Shown here: piece by piece, positions 1 through 11,954 of the stretch
Layout: the number at the start of each line of letters is the position of its first letter
Position numbering within the stretch: the stretch's first letter is position 1
Assembly (NCBI GenBank): GCA_022570795.1
Contig: JAKUDP010000012.1
Span: forward strand, 248,001-312,000
Direction: 5' to 3'
From: Sphaerulina vaccinii
Lineage: Eukaryota > Ascomycota > Dothideomycetes > Mycosphaerellales > Mycosphaerellaceae
Length of the DNA stretch: 64,000 nucleotides
Translations under genes and position numbers: made by a program
The notes under the pieces: model-generated
The model's database searches: none
What the model saw: only the letters and a program-made list of their open reading frames with translations
What the model was told of the DNA's origin: nothing

Positions 1-226
1 CAGCGACAGTCAGCACAGAGAGAAAGGTGGTGCGCAATGCGCGTTGGAATGTCTTGCCATGATGAATGGCTGAGATTACTCCTCCTCGGGTAATATTGAT
101 ACTGGGGATGCACAAGATGACAGGATGATTTCGGGAGCATCGGTCGGTTATGGTGGCACCTGTGAAGCGGTGACCATAGGAGTCGGTATTCAACGATTCT
201 TGCTCGGTCTCGATCGATTCTGCCAT
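1..226 (-). CDS. partial ORF at left edge, unknown product
   Basis: An ATG at 226 on the minus strand opens a frame that runs without a stop for 75 codons to the window edge. The predicted start is MAESIETEQESL, followed by hydrophilic sequence and then a more hydrophobic stretch. I recognise no domain. It could be the first exon of a gene lying left of the window, or chance: 75 open codons is not rare in random sequence of this composition. No intron donor inside it is convincing. Confidence 0.3.
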   Translation of the reverse strand, partial: MAESIETEQESLNTDSYGHRFTGATITDRCSRNHPVILCIPSINITRGGVISAIHHGKTFQRALRTTFLSVLTVA

Positions 227-2597
227 GATGCAGCGACATCGCACAGGGATAAGACACCACATGGTGATTCGATGTGAAGGTGTTTCTTCTCAGGATGTCC
301 CTGGCGGAGAATTGTATCTACCGGCATGAAATCAAGGCTTTTCTGTTATAGCGTTGGGCAGCATGATTCGTTTGGGTTCATATGCGGCCACGTAGGGCAC
401 TGATCTCGGCGGTCGTTCTCATGTCTGTTACAGAACAGTGAGGCTCTTTTGGCAGTGAAACACGGTGCGGCAGCCTCGCTTGCGTGTGCGACGCAGTTTC
501 GAAAGTCGTCATTCCAGAAAGAAGGTTTGGTGCACGACGGAGCTTCCTGTTGTGTCGTTCCACGTAGCATTGGGCAGACAGGCCTTATAGAGGCACATCC
601 CTGCGGCTTCCCGTGGTCGGCCGCTGCCGCGAGCCTAATAGCGATATGTGTATCGAGTTTGCTGCCCGTCCATCGTGCTCGATCCACTCAACCCTCACAG
701 ACGAACCTGGACTTTCTGGGCGAGTGAGGCAAGTGAACACACGACATTCGTGCAGTCACCAAACTGAGACGCGCGTCATGCCCGTGCTATGTTATGCAGT
801 TGGTGATCAAGGAGCTCATACCAATAGCAGAAGTATGCTGTGCTCGCCAGCTCACTCCGCTTGCGAATTTCGCTTCCTTCTCTGCTGTGCTCAGAAAAAG
901 CGTCCTTCTCTTTGCTCAGCGTGAAGGAAACAGCAAAGCTCGTCCAGTCCAGAGAACAGTTTAGGCCAGATGGACCTCTGCACCCTGCCAGATCCAGTAG
1001 CGATGCACCATGAGTCGAGAAGCACGTGGCGAACGGCGAGACACTTGCTGTCGTGTAAGGTTGCACCTGTGTACTGGTAGCTTCACGATTGAAGACCTAC
1101 AGAGGCTGTGCTCCCACTTCTATCTGGTAGACTTGCTCGACGCGTTGGACGCTTGAGGCGAGGCGATCGTCAGTAAGCAGTGCGATTCCTGCCGCTGAGA
1201 CCTTGAGACCTTGTTGCTGGGCTTATATGGTGGCGACTGGTGTTCTTGTACGTTTTCCGGATCGGATTTGCCTATGAGCAAGAACTTTCTAGTGAAGTCG
1301 CGTCTGAAGCTTCGCAGTCTGCGACTCTGATGGGCTCGTATCTTCGTCTTGCGTGCTTGGGGGACTTCCAAAAGGTCTGGCTGTCGGTCTGCTCGCGCTC
1401 TTTTCGGCATCGGTGGCCAAGCTTTTGGATGCTGCACGATGACATGTTGAGTCGTTCTTACAGTTCTTGTCCAATTCCTGCTGGGTTGCTGATGCCTTCG
1501 GAGTTTCGCCTTTTGCAAGTTCGCATCATCGTGCGAGCTGAGGAAAGGTTCTTTATCATGCTGATCAGCGACTGCGCCTCAAGGGTCGCAAGGCTCTGCG
1601 CCAGCACAAAGGCTGAAGTGTCAAGCATCGTTCGCTGAGCCTCGCCCAGTCGCCAAGTCTCGACAAGGGCCTTGATGCCGTAGCAACTGGATGCTTGGGC
1701 TATGTGCCAATACCACAGCATGTGCTTATTTCGTACGACATGAATGGCCTTCGGCGATGCTGGAGTGATGTAGGTGCTGTCAGTACAGTACATCTTTGCG
1801 ATCGCCCGAGCCAAGGCGCCTGCAACCAACAATCGTGATCTCGAATCAAGAAAGGCGTTCGCTGGCGTTGCGCCAGCCATCATGACGTGAGGAAGCAGCA
1901 GTTTGTTGTGTTCCAAGGTGTTGGCAGGATCATTCGCATAGAAACAGCTCACCACCACCGCGCCTCGCTTTACTGACAACATCCTTACCTTACCGCGACA
2001 TAGCACACAATTGCGATAATCAGCAGTCAGGAACAGCACATCGTAGCATCTTATGACGACGACAGCATAGCAGAAGCCTTCACGCTACTGGGACCACTTT
2101 CGATTGCTGCGCCATAGAGACTAATCTCCCAGACTGCAATAACATTGGTCGGGACAGCCTCCTTGCGCCACAGCCACTATACGACAGGCGATCATCTCTG
2201 GGCGGCTCTGTTCATAAGGAGAGGACGCCATTTCACACAAGACTTTACCACACTTCTTGTGTTGAGCTACCTTTCAACCTACTTCGACGACACATCACCG
2301 AGCCTCGATATCTTGGACAGCTTCGTGCATTATCCCACCAGCTCTGATTGCGGCGCAGCAGCTATAAGCTCCAAACAGACCAATTACCTTTAATCAGGCA
2401 AATATCGGCTGGGTGGCACCGTGTACCCATCCTCCTTTCAACTCAAGCGAGGAAGTGGAGGTTTGAGCAGACAAGGAGGCGCAGCACACCGCGCACTCTA
2501 CCATTATGCGTACGTTTTCACTCACTATTCCTCGTCGTCACTATGCGCGACACAGCATGAGGAGACCAAGTCGCGTGAATTGCGAGACTAACGAGAC
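227..2597. other. no convincing gene; one weak minus-strand ORF
   Basis: About 2.4 kb lies between the left-edge ORF and the calcium exchanger. The only stretch with a protein-like feel is a minus-strand frame from about 2039 to 1458, with an alpha-helical C-terminal half (for example MLDTSAFVLAQSLATLEAQ). It has no ATG near its 5' end and I cannot place it in a family. It may be the remains of a gene or the end of a spliced one. The right end should hold the promoter of the gene starting at 2598. Confidence 0.3.
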
Positions 2598-4409
2598 ATG
2601 TGGCGTGCAGACAAGATCAAGCATGCAGCACGCAGGTCCGCCTGGCACAACGAACCCGACGACCCAGCGTATTCGCGATATAATCCCTTCGGTCGTATGA
2701 ACCCGCGAGGCCGCACTGGAGTCGACGTGGAGAATGGGTTGCGACATGTACAGAGCGCGCCAGACGCGTCGCCTGTAGACAACCACGGCAAGTCCATTGA
2801 CGATGGTCTGGCACAACAACACCCACATCACAACAACACCTTCCCGATGACGACGGAAGATGAATATGCCAATCAGAATAGAGATGTTGGATCCTTCGAG
2901 AAGAGCTTGCCGGCAGAGAAGGCAAATTCGGGACAGACGTCAGAAACAATGCCACCCAGCACGATAGCACAGTCTGCCGGACCTGCAAGCAGAGATGGTA
3001 AGCCCAGGAAACGGAAGCTGCGCGCCTTCCTGCCATTTGCAAAGAAGAAGGACGATGACTCGGACCTGGAAAGAATAAACACCGACAAGTCAGAAAAGTC
3101 GAAGAAGAAACGCCCAAAGATCGGATTCATGCCCCAGTTCAAGGCTGTCTTTGGGTCCTGGATAAACATCCTGTTGATCTTCGTTCCGATTGGCATAGCA
3201 TTGAACTATGCTCTCGTACACGACGATGCGCACACGACCAACGGTATCATCATCTTCGTCATGAACTTCATCGCCATCATTCCACTCGCGGCTGTATTGT
3301 CTTACGCTACCGAGGAATTGGCCATGTACATTGGCGAGGTTCTGGGAGGTCTCCTGAACGCATCCTTTGGAAACGCTGTCGAACTCATTGTTAGCATCAT
3401 CGCGCTGATTCAAGGAAAAGTTCTGATTGTTCAAACTTCCTTGATCGGTAGCATGCTTTCGAATTTGCTTCTGGTCCTTGGTATGTGCTTCTTCTTCGGC
3501 GGTATCAATCGCCCAGAACAACACTTCAACATTACAGTGGCGCAGACCGCAGCGTCCCTCCTAGCCCTCGCTATTGGGTCGTTGATCATCCCGACTGCGT
3601 TTGGACTTTTCGCTAACGGCACTGGTGTGGCATCAACGGATGCAGGAGTGACACAAACCTCGCGCGGAACCTCAGTTTTGCTATTGGTCGTGTATGCCTC
3701 TTACCTCTTCTTCCAGCTCAAGACCCACTCAAAAATGTACAACGAGCCATCCAAGAAGACGCCAAAGCGCACCACAGGCAAGAAGGATGCTGGTGACGCA
3801 AACAAAGCCATGGCCATGATTGGAGCAGCACCTGGCGCTGCCTCTGCGGGTGGGCGAGTCAATCAAGAGAATCTCGTCCACGAAGAAGATGAAGAGGAGG
3901 AGACACCTTCTCTCAGCGTTACTGGCGCCATCATCACCCTGCTGATCGCCACTGTGTTCATCGCACTATGCGCTGAATTCATGGTCAGTGCCATCAATTC
4001 TGTTGCGAAATCTGTTTCACAGGAATTCATCGGTCTTATTCTCCTGCCCATCGTGGGTAACGCAGCTGAGCACGCCACGGCTGTAACAGTCGCTATTAAG
4101 GACAAGATGGATCTCTCGATCGGTGTCGCAGTGGGAAGTTCTCTGCAGATCGCGCTTCTGGTCCTGCCAGTCATGGTCTTGCTCAGCTGGTTTGGAGTTG
4201 GCGCGAATGTTGACCCACCGAACTCTACTCTCAACCTCGACTTCGATGGCTTCTTGGTGATCGTGCTGGTACTCTCCATCTGGCTGGTCAACTATCTCAT
4301 CAACGATGGAAAGTCGCATTGGCTCGAAGGTGTCATGCTCATGGTCACATACCTGATCATTGCTATTGCCGCATGGTTCTACCCAGCCAATGGAGAGGTT
4401 GCTGGATGA
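2598..4409 (+). CDS. VCX1: vacuolar Ca2+/H+ exchanger, Vcx1/CAX type
   Basis: Cation/proton exchanger of the CaCA superfamily, CAX family. It moves cytosolic Ca2+ into the vacuole in exchange for H+. The 603-aa protein has a hydrophilic, Lys/Arg-rich N-terminal extension (about residues 1-175), then two halves of hydrophobic helices. Each half carries the family's signature alpha repeat: GNAVEL at about 258-263 and GNAAEH at about 487-492, with the Glu expected to bind the ion. An acidic loop (HEEDEEEE) lies between the halves, as is usual in fungal Vcx1. The frame is intronless and starts at the first ATG. The N-terminal extension is longer than in yeast Vcx1 (about 410 aa) and probably regulatory. 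More than one CAX paralogue is normal in such fungi, so the symbol is by family. Confidence 0.93.
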   Translation: MWRADKIKHAARRSAWHNEPDDPAYSRYNPFGRMNPRGRTGVDVENGLRHVQSAPDASPVDNHGKSIDDGLAQQHPHHNNTFPMTTEDEYANQNRDVGSFEKSLPAEKANSGQTSETMPPSTIAQSAGPASRDGKPRKRKLRAFLPFAKKKDDDSDLERINTDKSEKSKKKRPKIGFMPQFKAVFGSWINILLIFVPIGIALNYALVHDDAHTTNGIIIFVMNFIAIIPLAAVLSYATEELAMYIGEVLGGLLNASFGNAVELIVSIIALIQGKVLIVQTSLIGSMLSNLLLVLGMCFFFGGINRPEQHFNITVAQTAASLLALAIGSLIIPTAFGLFANGTGVASTDAGVTQTSRGTSVLLLVVYASYLFFQLKTHSKMYNEPSKKTPKRTTGKKDAGDANKAMAMIGAAPGAASAGGRVNQENLVHEEDEEEETPSLSVTGAIITLLIATVFIALCAEFMVSAINSVAKSVSQEFIGLILLPIVGNAAEHATAVTVAIKDKMDLSIGVAVGSSLQIALLVLPVMVLLSWFGVGANVDPPNSTLNLDFDGFLVIVLVLSIWLVNYLINDGKSHWLEGVMLMVTYLIIAIAAWFYPANGEVAG

Positions 4410-5230
4410 GGAGGCATCGAATCTCTGGTGTCAATTCTTCACATACAAGTCTCCAGAAAGACTCAGCACGCCCTGCGCCATCGCCATCCGCCATGCAACC
4501 AGAGCAAGACAGAAGAGTCTGTCGCTCCAGTGCGAGCAGACCAGCGCCGGTTGATGGAAAGGCGTCGAGATGGGCGCGACATACGGGCATGGTGGACAGG
4601 TCTTTGTGTCATTTTGGCACAATACGGGCAGGCCGGGAAGGGCCTCCAGCATATGTATGCGACCGCAACAGGAGGTCGTATTGGCTTGTAATACTCACAA
4701 AAGCGCCGCAGGAAGGCGAAGCGCTTGAGACAGAGTGCGAGGATTTTTCATAGCGTTTAGCGACGGATGACAAGGGGACTGTACATTTTAAGATACCCCA
4801 AATTGGAAAGAACTCATTATCGCTACTGTCTCAGTTGCCGTACCGTCCTTGAATCCAATCTACTCGTTCGTCCTGCCATCTGATTTCCTAGCGAGGTGTT
4901 TTCTACCATCATCGGATTGCACTCCATAGTAGAACTCCGTCTACAAGCTAGGCAGTGAGCCAATTTGTCTCCAGTCGTGTTAGGATAGGATCCAAGCAAC
5001 CTATCCGGAGGATCATCAGCGTGGTAGCCAGTAAAGAGTAAAGAGCTTGGAGGTAATGTGGTGCAGAGGATGGATGACAGACTCAACTTCTCTCCATCTC
5101 CGGTTGGAGGAGAGACTTCTGACATTGCGGCGATAGCGCTTCTTGGAATGGAGGATGTCCAGGGAGCGTGGTGATTGACGAGGACTGGAGAATAGCGACT
5201 CGCTGCTTGTGATGCAGTCTTACTAAATGC
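4410..5230. other. convergent intergenic region
   Basis: This 0.8 kb lies between the 3' ends of the Ca2+ exchanger (+) and the sugar transporter (-), so it should hold both 3' UTRs and polyadenylation sites. Short ORFs here overlap in several frames and none looks coding. Confidence 0.6.
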
Positions 5231-7059
5231 CTAATCAACATCCTTCTTCGGCTCCTCAGACAAAGACTCGTGCGTCTCCGTCACTCTGCCAACACCAGCT
5301 TCTGCATCAACAACAGAGTTACCGCGACTTGCTGCACTAACGAGATCTGGATTCTCCTCCTTCAGTCGCTTGAAGTTGGCTTCTGCATCCCACACCCAAG
5401 GAGAATCTGCTGCGAAGACCAGATCCATCTCCTCCAACGTTCGCTGATTCGTCTCTGGGTACAATGCCCACACCATTGGTATCGTGATCACGTTGCAGGC
5501 GCCAAAAATGTAGAGTGTCTTCTCGCCAATGGCGTTGAACATCACTGGACATAGCAGAGTCAACCAGCCATTGCCGATGGACCAGCCAACTACACCCCAG
5601 GCGTTGCCTTTGGCTCGGACTTCGAGTGGGAAGATCTGTTACAAGTCATAAATGAGTCATTTCGGACAGAGTTGGAGTACCTACCTCTGCTGGGTAAAGC
5701 CATGGTACAGTCAACCATGTGGCGCCGAACACGCTGGTGAAGATGAAGACGAACGACGCAGCTGCGATACCATAGGAAGTCGCACTCGCTTCGTTGCCAA
5801 CTGCTCGAGCATCGATGCCACCTCTTGACATGCCGCCAGCAAGGAACATAGCAATGCCCATGCCCACGCTGCCCCAGTAGAGAGTGTATCTTCTCCCGAT
5901 ACGGTCGAGTGTGAAGACGCAGATGAGCGTGGAGAACATGTAGAAGATGTTGTTGAGACCAGAAATCCACTGACTCTTCTCGCTCGAGAATCCGGCAATT
6001 CGAAAGATAGTCGGCGCATAGATCGTGACACCTGCGAACATGTCAGTGTCCTGTTACCCTCACTCAGCATGCAATAACTCACCAGCGATGCCGATCCACT
6101 CCTGCATGATCTGTAGCCAGATTACCAACTGCACCCTCCTCGCAGTATGAAGCTTTCCTGATCCAATACCAAACAACATCGAGTAATAGCTATTCCGACT
6201 CGCAGTCTTCCTCTCATGCACAACAATATTTTGAATGTCCCTGAACTCCGCATCTGCCTTCGCAGCACCTACAGCATCTTCACCTCTCAACCTTCCCAGA
6301 ATATATCTCGCCTCTTCATTCCTATCAACCTTCACCAGCCATCTAGGACTCTCCGGAAACCACCAAACAGCAGCCAACAGGACCAAAAGCGGTATGATCT
6401 GAAAGGCGATTGGAAACCTCCACCGGAACTGCGAAGCACCCCCATCGATAAAGGATAGTCCAAATTCCAGCCAATAAGCCACCACAACACCAAAGATGTT
6501 CAACGTGAACTCAATAGCAATGAATTGTCCTCGACTCGTATGTTCAGCAGTCTCAGTCGCCCAAACGGGCACAATAGCATTCAAGATTCCTGTTCCGATT
6601 CCATTGACAAATCTCGCGCAAATCATCCAGTTGGCGTTCTGAGCACTGCATTGTAATGCTGCTCCAATGATCGCCCAGACTGCACCGAAGGCTATAGTTT
6701 TGATTCTGCCTTGTTTGTCGCCTACCCATCCGCCGAGGAGACAGCCGAAGAGGGTTCCGAGGTAGTAGACTGAGACTATACCGCCTTGGAGGAGGGAATC
6801 GGTGATCACTGGATCTTTAGTTATGGAGTCTACGTAGCCGAAGCCCATGAGGTCGATGTAGTGTTTTGCGTTGTTGACGCCGCCCATCATGCCTAGAGAT
6901 TGTTAGCCATGTGATATGAGAGGAGTGGCTATTAGTGAAATGAGTACCTTGATCATAGCCAAAGAAAAAGATGGACAGAGCTGCAATGGAATTGATCGCA
7001 AGCAGTAGTTTGCCTTTCTCGAAGTGCTGAGCGACACGGAAGCCATTCATTTGGTCCAT
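5231..7059 (-). CDS. MFS sugar transporter (sugar porter family)
   Basis: Plasma-membrane hexose or related sugar permease of the major facilitator superfamily, 557 aa from four exons: 7059-6948, 6892-6083, 6031-5685 and 5635-5231. The three introns are 49-55 nt, with GTACTC, GTGAGT and GTAGGT donors. Signatures are FGYDQGMMGGVN in helix 1 (spanning the first splice), GDKQGR after helix 2, PESPRWLVK before the central loop, DRIGRR in the second half, and PETNQRTLEEMD at the end of helix 12. The tail after helix 12 is hydrophilic and ends EEPKKDVD. These mark the sugar porter family, but the substrate (glucose, lactose, quinate, other) cannot be read from the sequence. It shares a 0.8-kb convergent 3' region with the exchanger. 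Confidence 0.92.
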
Positions 7060-7554
7060 GATGACTTCTGGGTATCTGCTATGCGCATATTGCAGTGAGT
7101 GAAAGCCACAATGAATGCTCGAGAGTTGTGAGAGTGTGCTGAGGAAACGTGTGATGCGGGAAGACCACGCGACACCGGATCCATCTCTTACTTATGTACC
7201 GCTACCAATGCAGTGAGGTTGCATGAACTCCATATAACGAAAAGTTACACCGCAGATCTACCACTCTTTTGAAGCTGTCAAAAGTGCCAAAGAGGAAAGC
7301 CGAAGAGCAAATCCTCAGGTGGAGACGGATAAATTGTGGAGGAGTTTCCACAGATTTTAACTTCATTGGCGGCTTCTGTCGGCTTTTGAAGTGGTCTGAT
7401 ATGGTGGACGTATTCGTACGGTCTGATCTTCTGCATTCTCCTTGCTTCTTGAGATCTTTCTCGTGTTCTTGGAGAGACACCATTGTCTCGATTCTCGTTG
7501 TCGGAGTGTCTGGTAGCACAGTTGCCACGGCAATCCTGGCGACTCCTCAATCGA
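7060..7554. other. promoter side of the sugar transporter
   Basis: This 0.5 kb lies upstream of the sugar transporter start and downstream of the Asa1 stop, both genes being on the minus strand. A CT-rich and short-ORF-containing stretch is present, but I see no defined element. Confidence 0.5.
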
Positions 7555-8776
7555 TCAGTAAATGTCCCAGAGAGACACTTTCCCGTCCTTGCTTCCAGCT
7601 GCGAGCCAATGCGTCGTTCGTGCTTTCTGTTCTCTCTTCTCTGCGACAGTCATTGACTTCTGGGCCACAGCAGTCGAGTTCGAGGAATCGCCATCGTCTT
7701 GTACTTCGGCAAAAGCGATCGCATAACATCCTTCCTTGTGCCACTTTAACACAGCCAGCTCTTTCATTTTCTTAGTCGAGTACACTCTCATCCTTCCATC
7801 CCAGCCTGCCGTTGCAAAGATCTTCTCATCATTCCGCACAGTCAGACCTTGCTGACCTGCATGCTTACTCTGCCACCTCGTGTCCAGTGATGTGTCTGCT
7901 TGCAAACGATGGCGCGTAATGATAGCATCGGCGCCAGACGTAAAGAAGGCGCCCATATTTGGCGCTATGTCCAGAGACAGAACCGGCTGAGCGTGAGACC
8001 TGACGCTATGTGTGCATTGCCACCTCTTGTTAGAGGCTCCGGTAGATGATTGCTTGTAGACGCAAGCATGGCCAGATTCGTAACCTGTTAGTAGCAGTAG
8101 CTCTTTTGTGGAGCTTGAGTCTTTCGTGATGAAGGTAAGTCCTATAGCCATGATCATGCCAGCGTTCTCGATATTTACTGGCTTTGGTATTGTCGCGACA
8201 CGACCTTCCGCGGGCAAGGATGTGATGTTGACGCTACCATCTTGAAGTCCTGGCGTTCCGAGCAGGATACCGTCTGTCGGAATGTCGTGCGTGCCTTGAC
8301 TTGGAGCATGAATCATGCCGAAGGAGCAGAAGTTCAGAGCATTGACGGGCACAGTGTGTAGGAGCCATGGCTGTTTGTGCTCTGTCGATTCCGCACTGTC
8401 GATAGGTAGCGCTGTGCTATAGTCCTTTTCATCGTCTTCTCGTATTTGCCAGACGTGGATCTTGTTGTCGCGGGCATGTCTGCAGCATACATTAGCGAGA
8501 GAATGTAGGTGTAACATACAAGACGAACGTGATGATCTTATCTTCGCCCCAACTCGCCACTTCCAGGATGGTACTGGTATGTGGTTTCCATACTGCCACT
8601 GCTCGCTTGGTAGTAGTGCTCCACAGCACAACCCATCCGTTCGCATCGCCTGTGAGCAATCGCGAATTACCGCGATAGAAGTGAACAGCATGTATCTGTG
8701 CAGAGTGACCTCGCAGAATATATGCTGGCTGTGCAGGCGGATTCTCAGAGCTTTGCAGCAGATTTTGTTCAGCCAT
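7555..8776 (-). CDS. ASA1: ASTRA-associated WD40 protein Asa1
   Basis: WD40 beta-propeller protein of 393 aa that fits Asa1, a subunit of the ASTRA complex, which helps assemble PIKK kinases with Tel2-Tti1-Tti2. Two exons (8776-8520 and 8479-7555) flank a 40-nt intron with a GTATGT donor. WD repeats are visible at the N terminus ([26 protein letters not shown]), after the splice ([11 protein letters not shown]), and at the C terminus ([28 protein letters not shown]). The protein ends exactly on the last WD strand, as expected for this family. The family assignment rests on length, the N-terminal PAYILRGH start and the C-terminal repeat; another small WD40 protein is possible. Confidence 0.82.
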
Positions 8777-9293
8777 GTTTGTGGTGGTATGTGAGGTCGA
8801 GATGTGATGGACTTTCCATGACTTCTGTTGTATCCCTCACTTGCAGGCGAAGGACTAAATCAAGCTCTGCAGGACGGTATGCATTGGATTTCGTCCTATA
8901 TGAACGTTCAGCAGGCAAGATGTGATTGATGTGTTATGCCACAGGAATTAAGACGAGAAGATTCTAAAGTAGTTCTCGCTTGTTCCCTCAGCTAGCGCCG
9001 GCTCTCGCCGTCGCACTGCTATGGGAGGATCAGCTTTATTTGCGTAGAAGTACGAATAGCTTGGGAGTTGGGCGACGAAGCTAGCGAGCATATATCTTAT
9101 TATAATTGAGCTGCTTGGACGGAGCGAAAATGATGGAAGCTTAGTATACATGGAGAATTGGAGATTAGAAAGGAGAAACCCGAATCAGCTCTGGATCTGG
9201 AAATTGTCTCTGAAAGCTCGCAAGAAGAAATCATATGAGCTTGCATTCTTTAGCAGCGTAGCTATCTTCCATTTGCAGAGAAACTTCCTGTAT
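8777..9293. other. intergenic between DBP7 and ASA1
   Basis: Both flanking genes are on the minus strand, so this 0.5 kb holds the DBP7 3' UTR and the ASA1 promoter. It is AT-richer than its flanks around 9080-9150. No gene is seen. Confidence 0.5.
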
Positions 9294-11706
9294 TCAACCA
9301 AGATTGAACTCACTCGCACCTCCCATCTTCCTCGACATCTGTTGCATCTTCCTCTTAGCTGCGTCCGCGTCTGCAACCTCTTGTGAAACATCCTCCATTG
9401 CACCTGCCGTGCGCTTACCACTGCCAGCCTTGATAGCCTGTGCCTTTCCTTTCTTGTTCGAACCTGCCCCGGGGCGTAAGCCTGGTACCTTCATAGCGGA
9501 AGGTTTATGTCGTAATGCGAAAGCCTTAGCTAAGTGTCCGATGTGTAGCTCTTGCATATTGAAGATGCTTCGTTCAGCCGAAACGTGCGTGGCGTAAGCA
9601 CGGACGTGACTCTGGAAACCTCTCATGGCCTGCTCCAGGTGCTTAGGATGATCAAGAGCCCATCTCTCAATATCGAGCTGAAAATCTGTGGCGATTTGCT
9701 CCCATTCGCGGCCTTGGACTACACCACTCGTCGGTGAGAACCCCTTCTTTAGCAACTCTTCTGATTCGTGACGAGTCAGATTCTTAGGTTTGCCTTCTTT
9801 CAGAATCTCGATGTAGCCTTCTTCGCAACCTGGTTGGAGGAATATCATGGCTCTACCGTCGCGACCAGCACGAGCTGTACGCCCTATTCTATGTAGATGA
9901 TCGTCTTTGCTGAAAGGTGGGTCATATTCGATGACGAGGTCGACATTGGGCAGATCGAGACCTCGAGCAGCGACATCTGTGCAGACCAGAACCGCAGCCT
10001 CTTCGCACGTTGAGAAGGCTTTGAGGGTGCTTGTCCGCGTGGTCTGCTGGAGGGAGCCGTGAAGGCGGAAGACCTTGATGTCTCCGGACTCACGACTTGC
10101 GAGAGAAGCTGCCGTACCCTCTGTGCGCGCCTCAGCGATCGTGTTTCCTTGAGCGATCTTGTTACGGTCGACGCTCGAATTGCTATGTTTCCCCGGTTTG
10201 TGCTGCTTGGCTGCGCTCACGACTTCGTCTTCGGCATTTGCTGTTTTGTCGCCGCGAGTTAGGAGCTCGAAGTGGAAATCGACGCTGTCTGCGCAGCTCA
10301 TGAAGACTATGCATTTGAGTACGTTGCCTCGCTTCTTGAATTGTTGTTTTAGCGTTGCAACGAGCGTTACCAGTCTTTGCTTTGGTGGTACGATAGCGTA
10401 GCCTTGTTTGAGTTGCGCCGGTGCAGAGAAGTTGTTCTCTACAGCTTCGCCATCGTTCTCTTCGCTAGGTTCACTGTCCACTGCAATAGAGACTGGATCC
10501 TTCAATGAGATTGCTCTGAGCTGTTCAACATTGGATTTTATGGTAGCCGAACACAAAACTGTCGTTCGTCTCTCGGGAAGGCCTAAAAAATCATTAGCAC
10601 CACATCCTACAATCCAGTGATCCAGTCACTACGCGACCTCAGAGGTACATACCTGGTACTGGCTTCTCCACTCGCTTTCTTGATCTCAGATTGAGCACAC
10701 TGATGATCTTCTGGATATCCTGCTCAAATCCGAGTTCCATAAGACGATCACCTTCATCAAGCACAAGCCATCGAACGTTCGATAGGTCTAATGCTTCTGT
10801 GTTTTCCAAGTGATCGGCCATACGTCCAGGCGTGGCGACCAATATGTTTAGTCCTTTTCTAAGTCGAGATTTCTCGCTTTTCTTGTTCTCGCCACCCACT
10901 ACTGTGCCTCCCACCACCCAGTGATAACAAGAGAGAAGTGACTCCAGTACACCCGCAATTTGCCTCGCTAACTCTCTTGTTGGTGCCAAAACGATCGCAA
11001 ATAGGCCAGAATGTCGATCGAATTTTGCTCCCTCGTCCTTCATCTGCCTAGAGATGAGTGAGATCCGCTCAACTATGGGTAGTAGATATGCCAGCGTCTT
11101 TCCGGAACCAGTCTGGGCCTGTATAAAGGCATCCGTATCATGGGAAACTAGTTGTGAGACTGCCTTACGTTGAATCGCTGTAGGGGCAGTAATGTTCAGC
11201 TTATTGAGCAAGTGTGATGCCAGAGTGGGCGACAGTCCTAGGGTCGTAAATTTTGCCGTCAGATCAGGTGCGTTGGTTGCTTCCACAATCTCATCATCCG
11301 GGTTCGTCTCTGGCTTCGCCTCCCTGGGCGCAGTCGCCGCTTTATTGAAGGAGAACAGAGAGGTAATGACCTCGCCATTATTGGTCTTAGGCAGTACATC
11401 GTTGCCTACTCGTGCTCGCTTCGCGGGTCGTCCTTGTTCGGGATACCGGTCGTGTCGCTCTGATGAGCCTCCGGATTGAGTAGCGACGCCGTTGAATCTC
11501 GATGGCCTGGTTCCTGATCCATTCTCGAGAGAAGCTGATTCTTCACCTGGCAGCGAACTGCGTTCCTGGGCCTTCTTGCGTCCATATTCGGCAGATTTTC
11601 TCGCAGTAAGACGATCTTTCCAGCTGCCACCCTTCAGTCTCGTGCTCGGCGCCGTGAAGGCATCACTCGGCAGCTCAAAGTTGAGCGTGAAACCATCATC
11701 GGCCAT
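9294..11706 (-). CDS. DBP7: ATP-dependent DEAD-box RNA helicase Dbp7
   Basis: Nucleolar RNA helicase for 60S ribosomal subunit assembly, 780 aa. Exons 11706-10653 and 10582-9294 flank a 69-nt intron (donor GTATGT) that falls between motifs II and III. Helicase motifs in order: Q-motif region around 153-180, motif I AQTGSGKT at 197-204, PTRELA at 242-247, TPGR at 292-295, and motif II as DEGD at 317-320. The second exon brings SAT (motif III), RGLD (motif V) and HRIGRTARAGR (motif VI). The N terminus (MADDGFTLNFELPSD) and the GGSWKDRL segment match the Dbp7/DDX31 lineage, as does the Gly in motif II. The C-terminal tail is Lys-rich and ends GGASEFNLG. It starts 248 bp from the divergent pantothenate synthetase gene. 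Confidence 0.95.
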
Positions 11707-11954
11707 TTCGTTGTCGTGGATGTTGGTGATATGGCAGAGACATGTTCACGTCTCGACTTTTTCCAGATTCGATATGCAGGGCAGGCGCGCTAGTAAACCT
11801 TAAATATGAAGGTCATAGCTCCCTCCAATGTTTGTGATGGAGTCTGCAGCGAAGACAGCAGGACGAAGGCATTGTCCCACTCCACTATGGCCTGACTCAC
11901 CATGGAGCTGCTTAATTCTCTCGATAGAAAATAGTAGCACTCACCCACTCAACC
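11707..11954. promoter_or_regulatory. shared divergent promoter DBP7 / PAN6
   Basis: Only 248 bp separate the start codons of DBP7 (-) and the pantothenate synthetase gene (+), so both promoters and 5' leaders must lie here. There is no clear TATA box near either start; pyrimidine-rich runs (ctcccactccacta; cactcacccactcaacc) precede the plus-strand ATG. Co-regulation is possible but not shown. Confidence 0.6.

Noticed and set aside
1240..1638. 132-codon plus-strand frame
   Set aside because: It overlaps opposite-strand frames of equal length with no family pattern.
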